Positions 1 through 5,122 of a stretch of 5,122 bases of DNA are shown here, one piece after another; positions within the stretch are counted from its first letter, which is position 1, and the number at the start of each line of letters is the position of its first letter. The translations under genes were made by a program, and so were the position numbers. The notes below the pieces were generated by a model, which was not told the origin of the DNA, searched no databases, and worked only from the letters and a program-made list of their open reading frames with translations. Origin of the DNA: HGM12587 sp964561705. Its GTDB lineage: Bacteria > Bacillota > Clostridia > Lachnospirales > Lachnospiraceae. Location: NCBI GenBank assembly GCA_964561705.1, contig CAZLQJ010000093.1, positions 1-5,122 on the forward strand, written 5' to 3'.

Positions 1-459
1 GAATATAAGATGTATAAATATATGTCTTATGAATTAAAAGATCGTATGCAGGATGCGGGAAAATCTATGTATAAGCAGCCGACGATCCCGGAAGAGGTGG
101 AAGGTTATATAGAACCTGTAGATCTTGAAAAACTGTTGGGCGGTTTAACACTGAAAAGATTAAATGAGATCTTTCAATCTGTGATGAAACGGCAGAATGA
201 AAAACTCGATCCTGTGAGAAGTAAATTTGGAAAGATTGAAAAAGAAGAGGTTTCATTGGAGGATAAGCTGGATTTTGTAGAAAGTTTTGCGAAGGAGCAT
301 AAAAAATTCTCATTTCGGAAACTTTTGGAAGGACAGAAAAGCAAAATGCAGGTTGTCGTCACCTTTTTGGCGATTTTGGAATTGATGAAAATCGGAAAGA
401 TCATGATTGCTCAGGAAGAAACGTTTGGAGATATTCAGATCACATCTGTGGATGAATAA
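1..459 (+). CDS. scpA: Segregation and condensation protein A, C-terminal part (5' end outside window)
   Basis: ScpA is the kleisin that bridges the SMC heads and recruits ScpB in the bacterial condensin complex acting on the nucleoid. The frame is open from base 1, so the ATG at 10 is internal and the gene is cut by the window edge. The visible 152 residues begin EYKMYKYMSYELKDRM, the helical segment following the N-terminal SMC-binding part. They end in the C-terminal winged helix (about residues 103-150 of the fragment), with the typical block VVTFLAILELMKIGKI followed by Q-E-x-F-G-D-I-Q-I. ScpA proteins are usually about 250 residues, so roughly the first 100 are missing. The middle (about residues 60-100) is a charged linker. 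scpB follows after 18 bases, the usual operon arrangement. The identification rests on the winged-helix motif plus the scpB neighbour. Confidence 0.95.
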   Translation, partial: EYKMYKYMSYELKDRMQDAGKSMYKQPTIPEEVEGYIEPVDLEKLLGGLTLKRLNEIFQSVMKRQNEKLDPVRSKFGKIEKEEVSLEDKLDFVESFAKEHKKFSFRKLLEGQKSKMQVVVTFLAILELMKIGKIMIAQEETFGDIQITSVDE

Positions 460-477
460 AACCGCTGGAGGAGATTT

Positions 478-1047
478 ATGGAATTACAGAAAATAGAAGC
501 AGCAATCGAAGCAATCCTCTTTACCATGGGAGAAGCGGTAGAGGTTGAAAAGATTGCGGCAGCCATTGAACATGATAAGGAAACAACAAGAAAATTCATT
601 CGCAATATGATGGATAAATATCAGGCGGAAGATCGTGGTATCCGTATTATTGAACTGGATGATTCGTTTCAGCTCTGTTCTAAAACAGAATTTTATGATG
701 TACTGATCAAAGTGGCAAAACAGCCGAAAAAACATTCCTTGACGGATGTGCAGCTGGAGGTGCTTTCGATTACTGCATACAAGCAGCCAATTACAAGGGC
801 AGAAATCGAAAAAATCCGTGGTGTAAATTCGGATCATGCCATGAACAAACTGGTGGAATATGGATTGATCGAGGAGGTTGGACGGTTGAATGCACCGGGC
901 AGACCGATGCTTTTTGGGACGACAGAAGATTTTCTGCGCAATTTTGGTGTAACTTCACTGGCAGATCTCCCATCCTTGTCGGCTATGGAAATTGCAGATT
1001 TTGAAGCAGAAGCAGAAGAAGAGGTACAGATCCGTTTGGGTGTGTAA
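478..1047 (+). CDS. scpB: Segregation and condensation protein B
   Basis: ScpB binds the ScpA kleisin as a dimer and completes the SMC-ScpAB chromosome condensation and segregation complex in the cytoplasm. The 189-residue length is normal for the family. The N-terminal winged helix (about 1-85) contains AILFTMGEAVEVEKIA and GIRIIELDDSFQLCSK. The second winged helix (about 88-160) carries the family signature: LSITAYKQPITRAEIEKIRG at 96-115, then LIEEVGR at 130-136, GRPMLFGTT at 141-149 and FLRNFGV at 152-158. The tail after DLP (163-165) is acidic and probably disordered. A GGAGG site at 467-471 lies 6 bases before the ATG. Only 18 bases separate it from scpA, so the two are almost certainly co-transcribed and translated in similar amounts, as the complex requires. 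Nothing unusual was seen. Confidence 0.97.
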   Translation: MELQKIEAAIEAILFTMGEAVEVEKIAAAIEHDKETTRKFIRNMMDKYQAEDRGIRIIELDDSFQLCSKTEFYDVLIKVAKQPKKHSLTDVQLEVLSITAYKQPITRAEIEKIRGVNSDHAMNKLVEYGLIEEVGRLNAPGRPMLFGTTEDFLRNFGVTSLADLPSLSAMEIADFEAEAEEEVQIRLGV

Positions 1048-1092
1048 TACATATTGAATGACAGTTTTTCATAAACTTTAGAAAAAAGTTTT

Positions 1093-1097
1093 GAGGA
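1093..1097 (+). promoter_or_regulatory. Ribosome binding site fixing the carboxypeptidase start
   Basis: GAGGA ends 5 bases before the ATG at 1103. An in-frame TTG at 1091 overlaps this site and has no Shine-Dalgarno of its own at a suitable distance, so the ATG at 1103 is preferred. Confidence 0.7.
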
Positions 1098-1102
1098 ACT
1101 AT

Positions 1103-2332
1103 ATGATAAAAACATATTTTCAATTAAAAAAACAGGTCATAGCTGTCAGCATGATGTTGCTGATAGTTTTATGTCCTGTTTTTTCTATGAGGACAGGAGC
1201 TGCAGAAATACCTGCAGGCCTATATTCCACAGGCGCTGTTTTGATGGACGCAGATTCCGGCCGTGTATTATTTTCAAAGGCGGGGGATGAAACATTTGCC
1301 ATGGCCAGTACAACAAAGATCATGACCTGTATTCTTGCTTTGGAATTGGGAAAGCCGGAACAGATTGTGACTTTTTCTAAATATGCAGCCTCGATGCCGG
1401 ATGTTCAGATGAATGCAAAAGAGGGGGAACAGTATTATCTGAGGGATCTTTTGTATTCTGTGATGTTAGAGTCCCACAATGACAGCGCAGCAGCGGTAGC
1501 AGAAGCCATCGGGGGCAGTGTGGAAGGATTTACAAGGCTCATGAATCAAAAGGCAGAGGCGATTGGCTGTTTTAAGACGCATTTTGTGACCCCGAATGGT
1601 CTGGATGGGGAAGATGAAGAAGGAGAACATCGGACAACGGCGCGGGAACTTGCGATGATCTTGAGGTATTGCATTCATATTTCTGCAGCAGCGGAAGAGT
1701 TTTTGAAAATTACAGGAACCGGTTTTTATGAATTTCAGGAGATCCATGGAAAACGTCATGTGAGCTGCCGAAATCATAATGCATTGCTGACTTCCTATGA
1801 GGGCGCACTTACGGGAAAGACGGGATTTACCGGGAAAGCAGGATATTGCTATACCGGTGCGGTCAAAAGAGGGGAAATGACCCTGATTATTGCACTGCTG
1901 GGAGCGGGATGGTATCCGCATAAAAGTTATAAATGGAAAGATGCAGGAAAACTGTTGGATTATGGGTTTGAAAATTATCATTATGAAATGATTGGAAAGG
2001 ACGATTGGACGCTGGAAGAAATCCATGTAACCGGCGGAATGAAGGAACGTGTGAAAATTGCTACGGATGCGGGGCCATTTTCTTATGTTTTGAAGTCGGG
2101 AGAACAGGCGGAATGTAAGATCGATCATGCAAAAGAGCTACAGGCACCGGTGGAAATGGGAACGTTGATCGGAAAGATTACTTATGAACTGGATGGGAAA
2201 GTTATTGAGCAGTTTCAAGTATTTACAGCAGAAAATGTAGAAGAAGCAACCCTGTTCAATCGTTTGGAAAAATGGATTGAAAATGTAAAAATATTTCTGA
2301 AGGACATTCGACGAAATGTACAAAGGACTTGA
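1103..2332 (+). CDS. D-alanyl-D-alanine carboxypeptidase, PBP5/DacF type (peptidase S11)
   Basis: This is a penicillin-binding serine carboxypeptidase that removes the terminal D-Ala from peptidoglycan pentapeptides outside the membrane. From the ATG at 1103 it is 409 residues, a normal length. A signal peptide is visible: a basic start (KTYFQLKK), a hydrophobic core (VIAVSMMLLIVLCPVF), and a likely cut near TGAA-E at about 34-35. All three catalytic motifs are present: S-T-T-K with nucleophile Ser69 and Lys72, S-H-N at 124-126, and K-T-G at 239-241. A beta-rich PBP5 C-terminal domain follows (about 300-375). The last 25 residues (LFNRLEKWIENVKIFLKDIR) look like the amphipathic membrane-anchoring helix of this family. 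The gene begins 55 bases after scpB with no evident terminator between. B. subtilis also has a carboxypeptidase gene (dacB) close to scpAB. I cannot tell from sequence whether this is vegetative (dacA-like) or sporulation-related (dacB/dacF), so no symbol is given. Confidence 0.94.
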   Translation: MIKTYFQLKKQVIAVSMMLLIVLCPVFSMRTGAAEIPAGLYSTGAVLMDADSGRVLFSKAGDETFAMASTTKIMTCILALELGKPEQIVTFSKYAASMPDVQMNAKEGEQYYLRDLLYSVMLESHNDSAAAVAEAIGGSVEGFTRLMNQKAEAIGCFKTHFVTPNGLDGEDEEGEHRTTARELAMILRYCIHISAAAEEFLKITGTGFYEFQEIHGKRHVSCRNHNALLTSYEGALTGKTGFTGKAGYCYTGAVKRGEMTLIIALLGAGWYPHKSYKWKDAGKLLDYGFENYHYEMIGKDDWTLEEIHVTGGMKERVKIATDAGPFSYVLKSGEQAECKIDHAKELQAPVEMGTLIGKITYELDGKVIEQFQVFTAENVEEATLFNRLEKWIENVKIFLKDIRRNVQRT

Positions 2333-2373
2333 TTTCAATCAGATAGTTTGATATGATGATATACGGCAGAAAA

Positions 2374-2382
2374 TGGTATTAT
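2374..2382 (+). promoter_or_regulatory. Putative extended -10 promoter element for the decarboxylase operon
   Basis: TGGTATTAT fits the extended -10 form TGn-TATAAT with one mismatch in the hexamer. It lies in the AT-rich 83-base gap between the carboxypeptidase and carboxyltransferase genes, about 33 bases before the chosen start codon. No good -35 hexamer sits 16-18 bases upstream. TTGATA at 2348-2353 is a fair -35 but is 23 bases away, which is too far. Extended -10 promoters can work without a -35, so the call is plausible but weak. The codon-use change at this gap supports a transcription boundary. No operator or riboswitch fold was recognised. Confidence 0.35.
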
Positions 2383-2403
2383 TTTCATACAATACATAAA
2401 GAT

Positions 2404-2410
2404 GGAGGAG
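2404..2410 (+). promoter_or_regulatory. Ribosome binding site fixing the carboxyltransferase start
   Basis: GGAGGAG lies 5 bases before the ATG at 2416. In-frame ATGs at 2353 and 2356 would add about 20 residues (MMIYGRKWYYFHTIH...) that do not resemble the family's N-terminus and lack a Shine-Dalgarno. The upstream starts would also place the putative promoter inside the gene. Confidence 0.85.
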
Positions 2411-2415
2411 TAAAA

Positions 2416-3852
2416 ATGAGTAACACAGCACAGAGCTTGGCAAGCAAAAGAATTGCATCTTTACTTGACGAGAACAGTTTTGTTGAAATCGGTGGCATGG
2501 TAACTGCAAGAAATACTGATTTTAACATGCAGACAAAAGAAACTCCGGCTGACGGTTGCGTAACCGGATACGGAGTCATTGATGGAAATCTTGTGTATGT
2601 ATACAGCCAGGATGCAGGCGTTTTAAACGGTTCTGTAGGCGAAATGCATGCAAAAAAGATTGCAAACCTTTATGATTTAGCGTTAAAGACAGGTGCACCG
2701 GTCATCGGATTGATCGACAGTGCAGGTTTAAGACTTCAGGAAGCAACAGATGCATTGAATGCTTTCGGAGAAATTTATATGAAACAGACAAACGCTTCAG
2801 GTGTGATCCCACAGATCACTGCAATCTTCGGAAACTGTGGCGGTGGTCTTGCAATGATCCCGACATTAACAGACTTTACTTTCATGGAAGCTGCAAAAGC
2901 AAAATTATTTGTAAACTCTCCAAATGCTATTGAAGGCAACGAAGTTTCAAAATGCGATACAGCATCTGCCAAATTCCAGATGGAAGAAGTTGGTATTGTT
3001 GACGTTGTTGCAGAGGAAGAAGCATTAATGGCGCAGATCCGCGAATTGGTATGCCTGCTTCCGGCAAATAACGAAGATGACGGTGCATTTGAAGAATGTA
3101 CAGACGATTTAAACAGAGTATGTGCAGACCTTGAAAATGCAGCTGGTGATCCGGCAATTGTTTTATCTAATATTTCTGACAATGCTGTATTCTTCGAAAC
3201 AAAGAAAGACTACGCAAAAGAAATGGTAACAGGTTTCATCAAACTGGATGGTACAACTGTTGGTGCAGTTGCAAACAGAACAGTTCTCTATGATGAAGAA
3301 GGAAATAAAGCAGAAGAATTTGCTGCAGAACTGACTGCGAAAGGATGTCAGAAAGCAGCAGCATTTGTAAACTTCTGTGATGCATTCAGCATTCCGGTTC
3401 TGACATTAACAAATGTAGACGGATTTAAGGCAACCATGTGTTCTGAAAGAAACATTGCGGCTTCAGCAGCAAAATTAACTTATGCATTCGGAAATGCAAC
3501 CGTTCCTAAGGTAAATGTGATCGTAGGAAAAGCATTCGGAAACGCTTACAATGTGATGAACTCTAAAGCAATGGGTGCAGATCTTGTTTATGCATGGCCA
3601 AATGCTGAAATCGGCATGATGGATGCCAAATTAGCAGCAAAGGTTATGTATGGTGATACAGATGCAGCAACTGTAAATGAAAAAGCAGCAGAATATGCAG
3701 CTCTTCAGAACAGTGTTGCTTCAGCAGCAAGAAGAGGATATGTTGATACGATCATTGAGGCACAGGATACCAGAAAATACGTGATCGGTGCCTTTGACAT
3801 GCTGTTCACAAAGAGAGATGACCGTCCGGCCAAAAAACACGGTACAGTTTAA
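2416..3852 (+). CDS. Carboxyltransferase (alpha) subunit of a biotin-dependent Na+-pump decarboxylase, MmdA-like
   Basis: A crotonase-fold carboxyl transferase (Pfam carboxyl_trans) of 478 residues. In this family it takes CO2 from an acyl-CoA such as methylmalonyl-CoA and gives it to biotin on the gamma subunit, at the cytoplasmic face of the pump. The N-domain shows RIASLLDENSFVEIG (12-26), VTGYGVIDGNLVYVYSQD (49-66), GSVGEMHAKKI (72-82), SAGLRLQEATDAL (102-114) and SGVIPQITAIFGNCGGG (128-144). The C-domain shows DYAKEMVTGF (265-274), FVNFCDAFSIPVLTLTNVDG (317-336), ATVPKVNVIVGKAFGNAY (361-378), MGADLVYAWPNAEIGMM (386-402) and the typical end DDRPAKKHG (468-476). It is slightly shorter than usual MmdA proteins (about 510). 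Several glycine motifs are altered (see findings), so the substrate is open: methylmalonyl-CoA is the default, while malonyl-CoA, glutaconyl-CoA or another acyl-CoA cannot be excluded. The delta, gamma and beta genes follow. Leucine codons favour TTA/CTT and alanine GCA, suggesting high expression. Confidence 0.92.
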   Translation: MSNTAQSLASKRIASLLDENSFVEIGGMVTARNTDFNMQTKETPADGCVTGYGVIDGNLVYVYSQDAGVLNGSVGEMHAKKIANLYDLALKTGAPVIGLIDSAGLRLQEATDALNAFGEIYMKQTNASGVIPQITAIFGNCGGGLAMIPTLTDFTFMEAAKAKLFVNSPNAIEGNEVSKCDTASAKFQMEEVGIVDVVAEEEALMAQIRELVCLLPANNEDDGAFEECTDDLNRVCADLENAAGDPAIVLSNISDNAVFFETKKDYAKEMVTGFIKLDGTTVGAVANRTVLYDEEGNKAEEFAAELTAKGCQKAAAFVNFCDAFSIPVLTLTNVDGFKATMCSERNIAASAAKLTYAFGNATVPKVNVIVGKAFGNAYNVMNSKAMGADLVYAWPNAEIGMMDAKLAAKVMYGDTDAATVNEKAAEYAALQNSVASAARRGYVDTIIEAQDTRKYVIGAFDMLFTKRDDRPAKKHGTV

Positions 3853-3856
3853 TTTA

Positions 3857-3865
3857 GAGAGGTGA
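3857..3865 (+). promoter_or_regulatory. Ribosome binding site fixing the OadG-like start
   Basis: GAGAGGTGA is a good anti-16S match whose AGGTGA ends 5 bases before the ATG at 3871. The in-frame GTG at 3862 is part of this site, so the ATG at 3871 (MKKNMKKL, a normal signal-peptide start) is chosen. Confidence 0.8.
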
Positions 3866-3870
3866 ACAGG

Positions 3871-4671
3871 ATGAAAAAGAACATGAAAAAATTAACGACA
3901 CTCCTTGTTATGGTAATGCTTGTTCTTGGTCTGACTGCATGTGGTTCTTCGGATGAACCGCAAACAACCGTTGTAGAAGCTGACTTAGCAGATCAGTTTT
4001 CACAGTTCTTTGTATCCAATATTATAACAATGAGCACAGAAGAACTGCAGTATTACGTTGATATGGATTCAGATGACCTTCAGATGATCCTTGATAATTC
4101 AGGAATTCCTTTAGCAGCAGAAGTTTTCCAGGATTTCTATAAAGGTTATATGAGCGATCTTGAAACATATGGCGACTATGTCTCTACAGATTTCTATGAA
4201 TTAAAGGGTGACGAAGAAGAAGCAACGCATACAACAGAACTGACATTTACCAATCATCCGGCAACCATTACATTGGTTTTTGACGAGGATGGTGCAGTAA
4301 CATCAGCAGTGATCGATCCTGTATTATCAACAGGTGAAATTCTTGAAAAGGCAGCTTTAAATACAGTCATCGGTATGGGAACTGTATTTATCGTATTGAT
4401 CTTTATCAGCTTTATAATCGCATTACTTCCAAAACTGACAGGTCTGGTTGAAAATGCAGGAAAGAAAAAAGCAGTAGAAAATGTTCCAGCGGCACCTGCA
4501 AAAGCAACAGCTCCGGCTCCGGTTGCAGTAGCAGAAGAAGAGCTTGTAGATGATCTGGAACTGGTAGCAGTAATCTCAGCAGCCATCGCTGAATATACAG
4601 GAACATCTTCTGATGGATTTGTAGTTCGTTCAATCAAACGTTCCAAATCAAATAAATGGAAGAATGCATAA
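3871..4671 (+). CDS. OadG-like (delta) subunit with lipoprotein signal and acidic extracellular domain
   Basis: This is probably the small membrane subunit that assembles the Na+-pump decarboxylase and links the carboxyltransferase to the beta subunit. It has 266 residues, whereas classical OadG/MmdD proteins are about 80-120. In order: a lipoprotein-type signal (MKKNMKKLTT, hydrophobic core, lipobox L-T-A-C with Cys24); a domain of about 135 residues (25-160) that I do not recognise, very acidic with about 30 Asp/Glu against 3 Lys and no Arg; one membrane helix (about 163-186, including GMGTVFIVLIFISFIIALL); an Ala/Pro linker (205-222); and a C-terminal cytoplasmic OadG-type tail with LVAVISAAIAEYTG (231-244), SSDGFVVRSIKR (246-257) and K-W-K-N-A at the end. 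The GMG-x-VF helix plus the AVISAAIA and FVVRSI blocks support the OadG assignment. The predicted topology, N-terminus out and C-terminus in, matches OadG. The acidic domain could be DUF3887-like, but that is only a guess. It lies 18 bases after the alpha gene and 17 before the biotin carrier. Confidence 0.86.
   Translation: MKKNMKKLTTLLVMVMLVLGLTACGSSDEPQTTVVEADLADQFSQFFVSNIITMSTEELQYYVDMDSDDLQMILDNSGIPLAAEVFQDFYKGYMSDLETYGDYVSTDFYELKGDEEEATHTTELTFTNHPATITLVFDEDGAVTSAVIDPVLSTGEILEKAALNTVIGMGTVFIVLIFISFIIALLPKLTGLVENAGKKKAVENVPAAPAKATAPAPVAVAEEELVDDLELVAVISAAIAEYTGTSSDGFVVRSIKRSKSNKWKNA
4492..4522 (+). repeat. Ala/Pro-linker repeat, copy in the delta gene
   Basis: This 31-base segment encodes APAKATAPAP in the delta subunit linker. 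It matches 4797-4827 in the biotin-carrier gene at 30 of 31 bases; the only difference is A/G at the 16th base, changing Thr to Ala. Confidence 0.85.
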
Positions 4672-4688
4672 GATAGGAGGAAATTAAG

Positions 4689-5054
4689 ATGAAAAATTAT
4701 ACAATCACAGTAAACGGAACAGTTTATGATGTTACAGTAGAAGAAGGCGGCGCAGGAAGCGCACCGGTAAGAGCAGCAGCTCCGGCTCCAAAGGCAGCAC
4801 CTGCAAAAGCAGCAGCTCCGGCTCCGGCAGCAAATGCTGGTTCCGTAGAAGTAAAAGCTTCCGTTCCGGGGAAAGTATTCAAAATCGAAGCACCTGCAGG
4901 AACAGCTGTAAAAGCTGGTGATGCAATCGTTGTTGTTGAAGCAATGAAAATGGAAATTCCAGTTGTAGCTCCACAGGATGGTACAGTTGCAAGCATCAAT
5001 GTTGCAGTAGGTGATGCAATCGAAAACGGTGACGTTTTAGCTACTATGAATTAA
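4689..5054 (+). CDS. Biotin carboxyl carrier (gamma) subunit of the decarboxylase, MmdC/GcdC-like
   Basis: A small carrier that takes CO2 on its biotin from the carboxyltransferase and delivers it to the membrane beta subunit for Na+-coupled decarboxylation. It has 121 residues. The N-terminal part (MKNYTITVNGTVYDVTVEE, 1-19) is the short strand-rich lead of this subunit family. A flexible Ala/Pro/Lys linker follows (about 25-50). The biotinyl domain (about 51-121) has VKASVPGKVFKI and the biotinylation site E-A-M-K-M-E at 84-89, with Lys87 as the biotin attachment residue, 34 residues from the C-terminus as is normal. The domain ends GDAIENGDVLATMN. A consensus AGGAGG-type site (4675-4680) lies 8 bases before the ATG. 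It is 17 bases after the delta gene and 40 before the beta gene. A biotin protein ligase elsewhere in the genome would be needed. Confidence 0.96.
   Translation: MKNYTITVNGTVYDVTVEEGGAGSAPVRAAAPAPKAAPAKAAAPAPAANAGSVEVKASVPGKVFKIEAPAGTAVKAGDAIVVVEAMKMEIPVVAPQDGTVASINVAVGDAIENGDVLATMN
4772..4789 (+). repeat. 18-base direct repeat in the biotin-carrier linker, copy 1
   Basis: This segment recurs exactly at 4808-4825, a period of 36 bases (12 codons), so the Ala/Pro linker has an internal duplication encoding AAAPAP twice. The frame is preserved. Such repeats can vary in copy number by slippage or recombination. Confidence 0.8.
4797..4827 (+). repeat. Ala/Pro-linker repeat, copy in the biotin-carrier gene
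   Basis: Encodes APAKAAAPAP and matches the delta-gene segment at 4492-4522 at 30 of 31 bases, 305 bases apart in the same orientation and the same codon phase. It overlaps the second copy of the 18-base repeat at 4808-4825. Confidence 0.85.
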
Positions 5055-5077
5055 TTCATGAAGCGCAGATGAATTAA
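5051..5077 (+). promoter_or_regulatory. Intercistronic inverted repeat before the beta subunit gene
   Basis: TTAATTCAT (5051-5059) and ATGAATTAA (5069-5077) form a perfect 9-base inverted repeat with a 9-base loop. It overlaps the biotin-carrier stop codon and ends 4 bases before the AGGAGGT site of the next gene. The stem has one G-C pair and no following T-run, so it is not a terminator on this strand. It might influence mRNA processing or translation of the beta subunit, but it may be fortuitous AT-rich sequence. Confidence 0.4.
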
Positions 5078-5094
5078 AAACAGGAGGTTAAAAC

Positions 5095-5122
5095 ATGAGT
5101 TACATCATTGAAACTATGGGGA
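5095..5122 (+). CDS. Start of probable Na+-translocating decarboxylase beta subunit (3' end outside window)
   Basis: Only nine codons are visible (MSYIIETMG), preceded by a strong AGGAGGT site (5082-5088) 6 bases before the ATG. In operons of the order alpha-delta-gamma, the next gene encodes the multispanning membrane beta subunit (OadB/MmdB/GcdB). It decarboxylates carboxybiotin and exports Na+. The short N-terminus, of the form MSYIIETxG, resembles the start of such proteins in Clostridia. The call rests mostly on gene order, because the fragment is too short for a domain match. Confidence 0.62.

Noticed and set aside
1054..1084. Possible promoter (TTGAAT ... TAGAAA) before the carboxypeptidase gene
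   Set aside because: The spacing is 19 bases and the -10 match is poor; scpB read-through is a simpler explanation.
1073..1091. AAACTTT/AAAGTTT stem just before the carboxypeptidase gene, considered as a terminator
   Set aside because: Seven pairs, nearly all A-T, with no T-run (the following bases are TTTTGAGG and contain the Shine-Dalgarno). Too weak for a rho-independent terminator.
1466..2128. A 220-codon open frame on the minus strand inside the carboxypeptidase gene
   Set aside because: It is fully antisense to a gene with all three catalytic motifs, has no recognisable domain, and its composition is what the reverse frame of that gene would give.
2330..2341. TGATT-TC-AATCA palindrome at the carboxypeptidase stop codon, considered as terminator or operator
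   Set aside because: A 5-base arm with a 2-base gap is too short to fold and is expected by chance in AT-rich sequence.
2353..2415. N-terminal extension of the carboxyltransferase from ATG 2353
   Set aside because: No Shine-Dalgarno precedes it, the residues do not fit the family, and a strong GGAGGAG precedes the ATG at 2416.
4254..4646. A 130-codon minus-strand open frame rich in Ser/Thr/Ala, opposite the delta gene
   Set aside because: The low-complexity composition mirrors the GCA-rich coding strand opposite it; no motif was recognised.

Overview
The window looks like a chromosomal segment of a low-to-mid GC anaerobic Firmicute, most likely of the Clostridia (Lachnospiraceae-like). The reasons are consensus AGGAGG-type ribosome binding sites, an scpA-scpB-D,D-carboxypeptidase gene order, and a biotin-dependent sodium-pump decarboxylase operon of the kind found in fermenting anaerobes. 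The taxonomic call is inference from gene content and style. All genes are on the + strand and no gap exceeds about 85 bases. No mobile element, CRISPR array, tRNA or rRNA was seen.

Left part (1-2332), housekeeping: the C-terminal half of scpA, complete scpB, and a complete secreted D-alanyl-D-alanine carboxypeptidase of the PBP5/DacF type. ScpA and ScpB are the kleisin and winged-helix partners of the SMC chromosome-condensation complex. The carboxypeptidase trims peptidoglycan stem peptides outside the cell.

Right part (2416-5122), membrane bioenergetics: a carboxyltransferase (alpha), an OadG-like membrane subunit (delta), a biotin carrier (gamma), and the first codons of what is probably the sodium-translocating beta subunit. 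This alpha-delta-gamma-beta order is that of methylmalonyl-CoA decarboxylase operons (mmdADCB). In such machines the carboxyltransferase moves CO2 from a carboxylated substrate to biotin on gamma. The beta subunit then releases the CO2 and exports Na+, and delta holds the complex together at the membrane. The substrate here is uncertain because several normally conserved carboxyltransferase motifs are altered.

The two parts differ clearly in codon choice: TTG/CTG leucine on the left, TTA/CTT leucine and GCA alanine on the right. This suggests the decarboxylase operon is more strongly expressed and separately transcribed, with a putative extended -10 promoter in the 83-base gap between them. 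The most unusual features are a delta subunit with a lipoprotein signal and a very acidic extracellular domain, a nearly identical 31-base Ala/Pro linker segment shared by the adjacent delta and gamma genes, and an inverted repeat just before the beta subunit. I found no clear evidence of a wholly new system.
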